Part shown: piece after piece, positions 1-12,500 of the stretch
Layout: the number at the start of each line of letters is the position of its first letter
How positions within the stretch are numbered: the stretch's first letter is position 1
Origin: Phoronis australis
Taxonomy: Eukaryota; Phoronida; Phoronidae
DNA: 64,000 nt
Reading direction: 5' to 3'
Assembly (NCBI GenBank): GCA_002633005.1
Contig: NMRA01000108.1
Coordinates: 603,756-667,755 of the forward strand
Program-made: the position numbers and the translations under genes
Notes under the pieces: model-generated
The model's input: only the letters and a program-made list of their open reading frames with translations
Told to the model about the DNA's origin: nothing
Databases searched by the model: none

Positions 1-438
1 GCTAAATGTCACATGATAAAGGAACTGACAAAGTCAGCGGCTTTGATTTCAACGAATGTCTGACAGACAATGGCAATAATTTTAGATTTGTAATAAAATC
101 ACAAATGCAAAAAAGATTAGTATTTTAAGGCTCTGGTCAAAGCTAGTAACTTCTAAACAAAAAGTTTATCCCATCCACCGATAATCCCAAAAATACGTTT
201 TTGGTTGCAAAAATGACAATGTCTCACTCTTTCAAACATGAAATTCACAAATTCAAAGGGACTAACTCCAACAAACAAGCCTCAAAATTTTCCTTTCCAC
301 AATAGCAATAACATAAAGATGAAATGAGAGGTCACCTGAGACTGATATAACGTGGCTTAACACAGAATGTTACAGAAACTCGCAGCGTTTTGACATTCTT
401 CTTCATGATAGAAAGTTTAAGGCAATGTTTGCCGTTAC
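1..438. other. BBS7 intron 15 (partial)
   Basis: AT-rich intron sequence downstream of the last visible BBS7 exon. I searched the minus strand for the conserved C-terminal segment and saw nothing matching. Confidence 0.6.
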
Positions 439-542
439 CTTCAGCGCGTCAATCAGCTGCACTTTCTTGGCTAGTAGCAACTGATACTCCAGCTTGGGAT
501 GAATGAGGCTTAATGTGTGAGGGATGGACTCATCGTTGATTT
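439..542 (-). CDS. BBS7: BBS7 exon 15 (residues 597-631), last exon in the window
   Basis: 104 bases, acceptor TTGACAG, donor CTGAAG|GTAACG, ending in phase 0. Contains [20 protein letters not shown], near-identical to human. No acceptable continuation of the family C-terminus is readable between 1 and 438, so the final exon(s) are outside. Confidence 0.96.
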
Positions 543-3500
543 CTGTCAAAAGCAACAGAATCACGATTACTTGATGAATTTTTCACCCCCTAAGTTCATC
601 AATCGTACAGTTTTAAGCACAAATGATTTACAAGTCTAGAACCATTGAAGATAATTCAGAAATTTCTTTGATTTCACTAAATTAAAACCATCTCATCCTA
701 GTTTCTGATTCAAGGGCAATGGATGTACGTCCACTCACGACAATTGATGATAAAATTGCTTTACTCTATCTAACCGATTTAATAAGAGATCATGTGATGC
801 AAAGACCGGAGCGTGCTCCACATGAGATTGGAGAAAGCATTAAAAATGCAAGATTTGGTGAGACAAAACTGGTGGCCAGGGTGTTATACTCAATAACACA
901 ACGTTAAGAGGCACTCCTTGAAAATACAATTTCATCACAATTGTCCTATCGCAAGCTACGACCTCTTGCAAAAAGACGACAAACAAACAATACGTTTTAC
1001 CCGCTAACCTAGTGTTTGTTGAGCTTGGTGGCTTGGAAATGAACGTGTGTCAAGAATACTGCGTTCTGATTGGTCAATTAAGCTGTTACTCAAAATCTTG
1101 GTGATAGGTCAATTTGCAATCAGAAGCATCATTACAGGAAATCTCCGTTATTTTTTGACAGAAATTGAGATTTCTCAGAGTCCAGACATAATTATCCTTA
1201 AACTATTTAAGTTTGACACTAACCATATGTTATGTCCAGTCGAATTTTCTTCTTGGTGGCTTCTTTTGTCAGAACATCTTTCAGAATTGAGATGGTGGAA
1301 ATATTATCGGACCTGAACACAGCCTCGCCTTTTCTACAAAATGTATTAATTCACACACTACCATCAGAAAAGTAGTAGTCATTTTCTATAAAATTATGCA
1401 AATCTTGTGGCAAAACCCCCAAAACACACAGAACAGAAAAATTCACATGGGAAAATATTGATGACTGATTTATCAACTGAAAAATCATTTTCAAGGGAGT
1501 CACAAAAATTGCAGCAATACCGAGACCTGCATCACGATGACTGATTTTGCATTACACTAACACGGTCAGACGTTAAAGACCTAGAGCAATGTTCAATATT
1601 TGGTAAGCGCCATTTTAAGATAAGCCATCCCCTGAAATGACCTCTTCTCCATCACGGAGGAAGACAAACACATATGGTATGACAATCCTAGTTCTCAACA
1701 TGTCGGCCACAAAATCTGAGTTGAGTAGACAACACATCATGCATCAACGATTATCTACAACAGCCATCCAGTTTAAAACTGCAACCAATGCCATAGTTTA
1801 ATACTGTAACTGCCGTCAAGTTTCCTGGAGTGCGCAACTCACTTTTCAGCATACTTCCACAATGGCACAATGGTATCAACCTGTCCAACTACAAGGCTAA
1901 ATTGTTACCTAGTAAATCTCTAATTCCTATTGAAATAAAATACAAACTAGCATGACAGCAGTGAACAACAGTCAAAGAAATGTCTGACTGCAGGTAAACT
2001 GCAACAGAGTAGAGGTGTGGCACCGTAACAACAGACGTACAAAGAAGGTGTGGCACCGTAATAACATCATTATGTAATACTCACCTGTAAATACAACTGA
2101 GTTGTGTGTCAAGGAACGTGGACATGAACTGGAAGGATATAGAATCGCCAACAGGGGTCTTCTCTGGTAATTCAGGGAGACAAAACGTCACCCATGAGTG
2201 GACCTCGGCCAAACTGAATGACCCTGTCAATTTCAGCGTGTTGTGAGGTCTGAAATGAAAGAAGCAGCAATGAATTTGATTAGAAATCAACTTCTGCAAT
2301 ATAAACGTTCACTTGGCTAAACTTTAACATTTAAAGCCACAAGAATACAGAGTCAGTGTAATGTTATTCCTTCCCACAATCCCCCGGTGCTACCACAACT
2401 GTACAATTACACTGTAAGATTTTGTAAAATTAAGTTCTTGAAAGAGGATGAAAAAGTACGCGTCAAGTGTAAACTTTAAGGTACAGCCATATCCCGCACA
2501 GTCAGTCTATTTAATTATTGAAAAGTTCATTATATTCTACATTGATAAGAAATGCATTCATTTCTTCATCCAGGTATTACACATTAAGTGCCTGCAAGAG
2601 ACTGGAGTGCGTACATAGAGTTTTACTCCCACAATATGGTTCAAGTCTTACAACAGGACTCAGAGGAAACTGGATTAAAGTTTTTCTAGAATCTAGCAGA
2701 TGACCTTCATAATTACTTATAAGTGAATTGTCTAAACATGTTTACAATCCTTGTTACAAACTTAAAGAACTAATGTAGTTATTATAAAAAGTGTACGATA
2801 CACTCAAGAAATCTATTATAAAATGTGTACGATACACTCACAAAATCTATTATTTATCGTAATCTATTTTGCCCGGGGTACGCCACGAGCTATGTTGCAG
2901 AGTAAAACAAGAGGAGGATTGCGAATATTGTCATTTATTATGACGTAATAGATAAAACTAACTAAGACTCTGCAAGATGGGCATGCAAAAAACGCCATAA
3001 TGGCAGCACGGAATGCTGACATCGCCCATTGTCATTGATGCGGTTCCTGTTTGTTTGCAATGACTTGAAATGTTTTCACACCAGGTGGGGTTATTAGCTA
3101 GTCCAACCGTATAGCCACTGGGTGCCACGCATTAGCTTAACATATCCGTCACTTTTCAAATTCACAAATTATTGTGTAAATGTATAAAAGCCCATCTATT
3201 AACGAAAAAAGTCTTTACCTGTCTTCATTAAATACATGCGTTCTTTGATGTAAGGACAAAGGCTTGATTGCATACTGTTTACACTGACATGTCTTTGGCT
3301 GTAACCGAGGGGTCACGTATGCCTGCAGCATGCCGTATTGACCCTCGATGGAGCGAATCTTCAACTCCAGACGAGTGGTGTTGGCTTGACACCTATAGGT
3401 GGCCAGGAGAAAGTTACCTTCCTCTGGGTTACAGGCGCTGTAGCTGACCACTGCTGAGTTCTTGTCCACATCCAAGAGGTCGATGGGTACATCGCTCTTT

Positions 3501-6500
3501 AAAACAAATTCATTAATTATTTTTTCCCAATAATGTCTACTTCAGTAGACACTTTAACCGCTATGCGTATAAGTAGCAATTAACTATCAACAACAAAATA
3601 CCTCATGCAACTGTTCACACGAGTAGTATTTCTAACTTGGTAACTAATGAGGCATACAAGTCATTTTTTATCTAGATACATCAAGACCAGCCTCCCGTTC
3701 AGTAACGCTAGGACCTCGCTAAAAAGCAAGACTTCGCGAGATTACATGAGATATTGCCGTGCATTTTAAATGAGAACACATGACTTTGACTAGGTTTTAG
3801 CTAGGTCCTAGCGAAGGTCCTAGTGTCTACTGAACGCACGCCAGATGTTGACTCAACAAACACATTTGAGTAGCCAAAAACACCCAGATACAAAATGCTA
3901 CTTGCAATCATTCACACGACATGTGCAGGCATGTGAACGGGCAATACCTACAACACATGCGAACGACATGTGCAGGCATGTGAACGGGCTATACCTACAA
4001 CACATGCCATAAATAAGTGGATGTGTTGTTTCCACATCCTGACCACCAGTTCTGCTCACAGACAAATCTTAACAATGGAATTAAGCGTTTCCATCCTGTT
4101 ACTTTTTCCGCAAATTCACAACTCAAGAGCAAATAGGCATTAAGACCGCTTACACGCAGCCATCATGTCAAATTCCAGATCACTTTGATTGATTACTTTT
4201 GGCGTACCCTGAAGACTGTCATTATGTTACCACACGAGCCCAGTGATCAGCTCACCTGTAGCAGAACGTTGTCAATGGCCATCTGCACTTCCAGACTGAG
4301 AGTGTAGCTAGCGTCCTCTTTGTTCAGAACAAACTTGTCGTTGATGTTGAAGTATGGCACAGCTGAGATAGCCTTGCTATCCTGTGACGTCTGCTGGTAC
4401 TTCTCTCGCTCGCACAGCACCTTCTGCTGAAGTTCTTCCAACTCTTGTCTAAATATTTACAAAATAATCTGACAAATTCGGAAAATGCATGTTCTGATGC
4501 ATTCGGTTCATCTCAAATGAAGGAATGGTGATAATGTACTTGCACGAAGAACATAATTGAAAGATGGCATCATACGACTTGGGATATCAAAACTTTTGGA
4601 CTTGACATTTTTCAAGGGGCAGAAGCTATTTCCCGAAATTTAGATATCAATATTATACATTCACAATGATCAAGTCTTAGCCAAGTAATTTTCAGCATCA
4701 GAAAACAAGGACAATTAAGTAAGGTTCTGTAACTTTTCTCAATTTTACATGTACCAACATGTACTCAAGCACTCTTTATTTTTCATTACAAACATTGCCA
4801 CAGACTCGTAATACTTCTGGAATTGGTTTACATAGAAAATGACCACTTGGTATTCAACCCTAATTATAATTTGATTAAGATGCAAAAATGACCAAGTAAA
4901 GGCATACAAAAGTACCCCGATATTGGTATTCACACTTTACAAGAAACTCCATCTTCAGTTGTGCATATTCAACAGTGCAAAGACTTAGTATTAATGCTAA
5001 ATCTGTGCTCAAGTTTAGGAAATTAAACATTGAATGACTTTCATATGACACAACATATTAAGGTTATGAGGACTCCATCGACATGTCCGTGTATTTAGCC
5101 ATAAAAGTATTACTTTCTGGGGGCGGAAAGTCAGGCCCTGTAGAATTTGAAATTCTTACTTTACAACAATCTGTTTTTAGGTTGAGTGACTAGTATGTCT
5201 TTTTGATAAAATAGGTAAAAAAGAAACGGGTATATTGATAGCAAAATAATGGTATCAATAAAACTTGGACAAATTACAGTAATTTGATATTGATGTTCAA
5301 GGTGAAGTCTTAAAAATGTTAGTTTTTATTTCGTTTTCGTTTTATGCATATTTTTGGTTCTTTCATGAAAATCATAAAAATCCCATTTTTAATAGCCTCT
5401 CATACAAAATTGCGTACAGTGCATAAAGAACGATAGTATCTGAAAGTTTCGAATAAATCTGATTGGCCATTTCTGAGATTAGGCGTTCCGAAGCTCGCCA
5501 AATTTGGACATTTTGCTGGGGTCCTACAAAACCTTAAAGTGCAATCTGTACACTGGACCTCTACTTAGAATATTAAGAACACATCCATGTCAACACAACA
5601 AACACGAATCAATTGGTGCCAAAAATTGTGAAAAAAAAGGTCTAGGGAAGAAACTGCTACCAATAAATACTGTTTGTTTCATTCAAGAGTATCGAGACAA
5701 CCAGGTATACAGGAGCTACAAAATGGGTTGAAATGCGTTTATGACTACATCCCAAATGGTATGCTTCTAGAGATGTTTATCAGTACCAAACAAGAGCAAC
5801 GCGGAGCATTGAAATGCGCCCATGAATGCAACGCAAACGGTGTGCTTCTAGGGCTGTTTATTTGTTTCATAAAAATGGCCACTAGATGGCGCAAAAACGT
5901 CCAATTCATCTGACAACGGGAACATGCCATCACTTCTTTAGCAGAAAGCTATTTACCAAATTTCAAAAAATCTGTCAAAAGAACTTCAGAGAAACAAAGG
6001 GAAACAGAAAAAGTGAAATTGCCATTATGGGCCACAGCGTTCAAGGGATCTGTATGAATGACGTCGTCGTCTGTTGTTAGCTTCATGTAAATACAATTAC
6101 TAATAAATAAAATTTAATAAAGATCCTGCGGTGGGTTTAGGAGATGCAGCTATGGGCGCAAAACAAAACAAAACTACCAGTAGGAAGCGCCACAGTAGTC
6201 GAAGTCATCACCGTCAACCGTCCTCTTCACACTAAGAACATATATGCACATTTTCAAAATAATCCTTAGAATGGTTTTCTTGATTGAGGGGTGGATTCCA
6301 AAAAACAGACTCAAAATCAGCAAAAATGGCCACTACATGGTGCAAAGTACCTCGATTCCATCTAAAAACAGGATGATAGTATCATCTCAACAATAGATGC
6401 CCATATTCCGAATTTTCTGAAAATCCCTTGAGCACCTTGAATATACAGAGGTAAACCTAAAAAACTAAAATTGCCACTAGGGGCACATCAGTAGTCAGAT

Positions 6501-9500
6501 CAGTCAGAAAGTTGTTGTCATCCATAGACAACATCATTTGCTAAATTTAGTAAAGATCCTGCAAACCGTTTAGGAGATACAGCCATGGGCGCAAAACAAA
6601 CAAAACTGCCACTACGAGGCGCCACAGTAGTCGAAATCATCGGAAAATCATCCTCTGAGTCGTCCTCTTCACAGTAAGAGCATACAGGTAAATTTTCACA
6701 ATCATTTTTGAACAGTTTGGTTGACAGAGGGGTGGACGCCAAAAAAACAGACTCAAAAACAACAAAAAATGGCCACTAGGTGGCGCAACCTGCGTCAAAT
6801 CCATAAAAAATGGGAGGATATCGCCATTTCACTAATAGATGTCTATATGCCAAATTTTATGAAAATACATTGAGGACTTTTGAAGATACAGAGGGTAAAT
6901 GTAAAAAACTATAATTGCTACTAGGGGGCACACCAGTAGTCAGATCCATCCGAAAGTCTGCTCATGTTGTCCCATCCACCAAAGGAACACATGTGCAAAA
7001 TTTCATGAACGTATGTCCAAGGATTTGGAGATAGAGCAGTGGACGCCGGACAGACGCCGAACAGACGCCGGAGAGACACCCGACAGACAGAGATGACGGC
7101 ATAACGCGCCCACATTAGGTGGTGCAGAATATGTCAAACCTGCGTGGAAACTGGAATTAAGCCTTATTTTCTTCCTTACAATAACCTAGTTGCAGAATTT
7201 CATGAAAATCCATTTAGGAATTCCACAGACACCGAGGCAAACATAAAAAATAAAATTGTCACCATGACGCACAGCGGAAGTCAAATCTGTCTGAAATAAG
7301 TTGTCATCTGTTGCCAAGTTCACATGTTTGCACTTGTCCTATTTCACAAAGAACCTTGCAAGGAATTTGAAAGATAGAGTTTTGGATGCAAAATGCCACT
7401 AAGGATGGGGCACCACATAGTGATACCCATCCCAAAGTTAACATCCAGAATGAAGTAATGCTGCTGTCAATACCAAAACATCTGAAAATTTTCTTAAATG
7501 ACCTTTTCAGCAGTTTGGTGAATAGAGAAGTTGACACAAAGACAGACTAAAAAATAAAAATGGACACCGGGTGGAACAGAAAACATCTAATCTGTACAAA
7601 AATAAAAAATGTTGTCTACTTAATACTAGTATTTGCCATATTTCTTAGATTACTGTCAAGGAACTCTGAAGATACTGAGGTAAACAGAGTTTGGTCAATC
7701 CGAACATCTTCGTCTCGTCATCAGTCGCCAACTTCACAGGTACACATTCTGGAAAATCGCATCAACATCCGGAGAGGGATTTGAATATACAGAAGCAGAT
7801 GCTGCACAGACACCTGGACTCCCAGACAGAGATGACGGCAATATGCATCCACGTTTACGCGGGCGCATAGAAACTGTGATATGAATATGTAAGAGCTTTA
7901 AGTGAAAGACTGGACAACACAATTCAGGTACAGGATTTATTGGGTAATTCACCACCTTGAAAATGAATGAAAAAATGGAAAATGGAAAAATGGAAAAAAA
8001 GAAATTACTACTAGATGTTGAATGTGAAAAATGAAGGGAAATATACGAAACTTCCTCATGTCATGTCATGGAATTATTTTTAACATTTGATAGCATAAAA
8101 ATCTTTCACTAAAAGTAACACAAAATTAAAAAATAAGAAAGAAATAAAGTAGTACATCTTCCACAGCATACAGGTGACAGGAACGATCCACGCTCCCAGC
8201 AATCTTTGTGGCGAAAATTAACAGGTAAGTTGCCCCATTCCTTCTCTCGTTTGCTACAAGCCAAGCAGACTTACTTCAAATGGACAATTTTGATTTGTGT
8301 CCCTTCGTCTATCTTGACCTGTTGGCCAGGGCCAGCCTCTTTCTGCATGGGCTCAGTAGTCAAGCCAAAGATCCACCCTAAAATGACCAGTGTTCCAACA
8401 GAGGGAGCTACTTACAAGGAAGGTCAGTTCACACAACACAGAATGGTGGGTGATCACTCTCGTCATGTGACCGGCATGAGGTTAAGCAGTCGATTGGGTA
8501 AGACACCAGTTTTTGAATCAACTTTGTTATCTAAAGCGACAGTGAGCACACTTTGAGAGGTCAAACCTTCAAATTGAGATATGATTATTTTGTCAATGGA
8601 AATAGGAAAAAAAAATCAAGATTCACACAGCCCATAATGCAATGCCGGAGAACTGCTAACCCCCACCAATGACTTGAAAGGCCATACTCATCCGGTTTAA
8701 TGACTGACGTTTGGCTTACCGCAAACCATCCAAAATTTACAAGCTTTTGTTTCTAAGTGCCCATGCTTGGGTTACCACCGAACCCCAATAAAGAATTTAT
8801 TGACTTAGAATGTTTGTTTGTATACGCCCGTCTCATCAGCATTTTAGCTCCCAAAAAGTACTGCAACTCGCTTACCCTTTGTCTTATTTGGATGACAAAA
8901 TGCCCATACTATCTTACTCTTCACTGAAGGAGACATAAAATGGTGCGGTGCTTTTGGCCTTTATTCATTCTAATATTACCAAATTCAATAAGCTAGTGCA
9001 TAATTTATAAAGAAATTCACAGTACTCATAATGTTTGTATCCCCCAACAATTGTTTCTAATCACTCATGCCTGGCTTTTACAGTTTCCAATTAAAACGCC
9101 CCGGGCAGTGACTCGGAAGAGTACGGTATTTCTTCAAACGTGAACACTTGCCATATGTTCAACACGTATGTCCCAACACAATAGTCCTGTAAGTGGCACA
9201 AAAACTGTCAACTGTCGCTTTATTAGAAAAAAAACTAATTAAAAAACATTAGATATAAATAATTGTTGTTGCAACTGGTTCAATGATTTAAAAGGTTGCA
9301 CTATTTTTTTGGATAATCTGAATGTAGTGTAGACGATTTGAGTATCAAATAGTGTTCCCTAAGTCACTTGACTGAGACGAGTTCACACAACACCAAAAGA
9401 TCTACCACATTGCAAGAGTTCCAGAGCAAGAATTCACAGCGCTCAATAACAGAATGTTGACGGTTAATAAAACTGGCTTGACATCATTTAAGAAACACAC

Positions 9501-12500
9501 CCTCCACCTTGACAGGTCCAACTACGCGACTGTTAGTGCAAACGACTCGGGAATGTCACTGCATCACAACGATGACAGGATACCTGAGTTTGAGAACCTG
9601 GTCTGAAGCAAATTTGCCGACAATAACAATGGAATTTCCGGACCTCACGCCCTCACCATACACCGGCTCAGTCGTACAAGACCAGATGCTCCCTATCACA
9701 ACATAACGATGAAGACAAGTGATCATCTAACATCAAATTCTAAATACAAAACGTCAAGGAGTATGACAGTCAGGAGTGGACAATGTGTGTTCTACAACAA
9801 CCTCTCAAAAACTGTTACCGTGCACTGTAAATGTCAAGCCCAACAGCAAAATAATGACAAACATGAATAGCTGTAAACACTCAGAGTTATAATCAAGCTT
9901 TGATCGATTTCAGTTAGGCTTGTCCCAGCAGAAAAGATCAATCAAACTGACAAAGGAACAGCGTACCACTTGCTATAGATACAAGGTCAAGTATCCCCAG
10001 AAAGGTTCTCATATAGGAGTTGGCGGGAACTTGCTCTGAGGTTTGGGACAAAGAGGTGGAGAGTTGAAGCCAAAGGGGGGTACTGATATTGTTTCGAGCA
10101 GAGTTGTTTGATCTCACTTGGTGTTACTTTGGGTACTTGCTTTTGCCGATACCTCAGCAGTGGAAAAATACAGGGGAAATTTCAGAATGTTTCACCCCAG
10201 CTAGGTATTGCTTTGGTCTGGATTTCAAAAATACATTAGCACCTCCTATGGAATATTTGGAAGAGAACCCCTGGGGAGTGCTCCCATATCCATCTCGCAT
10301 GAAAAATTTAGACCTACCAAGCTTATTTCAACAGCAGGACACGCTACTCATGTTTGACAAGACTGTAAAGACATCAGAAATAGTGGCGTGCTGACACAAT
10401 AAGCATGCCTGACCACGGGCCAGTGGTCACCTTTACCTGAGCACAAACACCTTTTGTTGGGCCAACTCACTGGACACAATGACCGTGTCTCCATCCCGAC
10501 ACACTGGGTCGTAAAGGTTCTGTGTTGTGAAGCTAAACAAGCAGCCTATACACAGTGATATATCGTTTATCACAATGAAAAACAACAAAATAGTATTAAG
10601 GTTATCTCCAACCTTATTCACAAAAAGTGGCCATTTTTACAATATTTCACTTGTGTCTAGCAAAATACCTAATCTTCATTCTCAGGGAACTTCAAATACA
10701 AAATACACACTAAGTAGCGAGAAAAAAAAATTTAGCAGAACCACCTTGGAACTTCACACCCGCATGGATATTTGTTTACTACTTATCCAAGGTCAAAGGT
10801 TAAAGTGCTTTCAATTAAATCGAATCTCCCGCCAGGTACAGAACAGCTTCGGATGCCGTCAGTCCTTTCATTCACAAAGTCGCAATAACATTGAGCTAAC
10901 GAGGTGTACTTATGATAGAATGGTGCCGGGGAAAATGAAGACAAAATGTAGTTTTGATCCTAATGGAGTTGTGCGTCTACATGCATGCCACCGTTGGCGT
11001 TGAAAACGAAATCTACGAGTCGCCTCAAGCCTCTGTGGTCATGAGCACAGAAAGTTGTGAAAAGAGATAAATCCTCACCCTAATTCCTTACTTCAATAAA
11101 TAAGTTGACATTTCGATGTTTCGATTTCATGCTAACAACATACTTTAACCACCGATTCGATTTTTGCAATCCATTTCTTTCTTGGTTTCGTATCAATATC
11201 CCAGCATGTGACGTGTACAGCCTATGAACTGTGACCTACTTAATAGAAAGTAGGGCGTAAACAACAGTAAAAGTTGGCTGGGAACAATACGTCTATTTGA
11301 GGTTTTAATGATAATTAAGTTAGTTACGCAATGCAAAATCAGTTAACATTGCGAGTGAATGTTGCAATAGCTAACATAGTTAAGGATTGTATAGGTTATG
11401 TGTACCAAAACAAGTTTTCACCGAATAATTAACCAAAGACTTTGAGATTTTCACTTGGCCCAGTTTAATCGGCTTTTTCTCGGCTTCGGCAAATCGACTT
11501 TATTTGAACTTAGGAACACTAGTTCTCGAAAACGGCTTGATGGATTTCGCTGAAACTTCCCAAACGTAATATTCAGTCATCAATCTCAAAAACGCTGTTA
11601 GGATTTTTAATATAAAGGCCTAGTTTTTGCGTAATGTGCCAAAGATAAATATAACTTCAATTTTTTACAAAAATACCTTACGTTTTACAAGTTGATTTGT
11701 CATAGAAACCAAATTAACAGACTAATCGAAAATTCCTAACAGCTTTTTGAGGTAACTGGTGAAGTTTTCATTTAAACAAGGTTTCATTAAAATCAACCAA
11801 GGATTGTTTTGTTATGAAAGTATCTTTCTTAAAAATGAAATTTTGACTTAAAAAGGTTTTTACGAAAAATAATAATAGCACGTAAATACAAAAAGTATAT
11901 TTAATATTTCCTGGTTCTGTTCTTTCAGAAAATATACTTTTACTAGTTGACAAAGCTTAGTTTTTTGATATCCGAGTTAGAATGGAGGCCACTAAATAAG
12001 GTTGGAGATGACCTTAAGTAATCGATAAACATTCTCAAGGTCTTATGTAGCTGTATAACCATCAGATTGTGATGTAAAAAGCAACTTTGAGTTCAAGACA
12101 GGGACTCATCAGGCGACCGTCATGGCCATCCATGAGGAAGCCAATATTAAACAATGACAGTTTGGACAGCAGGGCCAAGAGAAAAAAAATGACCAGTTTC
12201 AAGTCAAGCTAAGCCAAAATGACTGCTAAACAAGGAAACTTAACATTTCTGATAAAAAAAATTATCGAAACCTACAATTCATTGTTTAATGCCATAAATA
12301 TTCAGACATAAATCAAGATCACAAACCATTACCGCCTATTTTTTACCATAAATTAGACACTATCAGCACATGCTGGCAGCCAGGTTTTTCGGGAGAATAC
12401 CTTTCTTTACTGTGACATCAGGATGACCTCACACGGAATCCCTGCATTTGACGAGTGCCAATCTCACAAATTTGGACCCCCACTTTTTAAATGCTAGATG

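Larger units (their letters stand above)
5870..7870. repeat. Hierarchical repeat array (~145-bp monomers in ~440-bp units)
   Basis: Monomers begin with AAAA(n)TGCCACTAGGnGGCGC-like heads at about 5875, 6015, 6172, 6333, 6469, 6603, 6768, 6912, 7252, 7390 and 7554. Similarity is strongest between every third monomer (5875/6333/6768; 6172/6603), giving a higher-order period of about 440 bp. Recurrent internal phrases are AAATTTCATGAAAATCC and GGAGATACAG. Around 7041-7095 a GACGCC-GGACAGACGCCG run marks a unit end, and a similar GACAGACAGAGATGACGGCA end recurs at about 7825. Several heads match the CTCF core CCASYAGRKGGCRS. Confidence 0.75.

Noticed and set aside
8206-8556. 116-codon plus-strand ORF
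   Set aside because: It is antisense to BBS7 exon 10b; the coding signal and conservation are on the minus strand.
10527-11003. 158-codon plus-strand ORF
   Set aside because: It starts over exon 10a antisense and runs into the TTAA element; no transposase or other family features.
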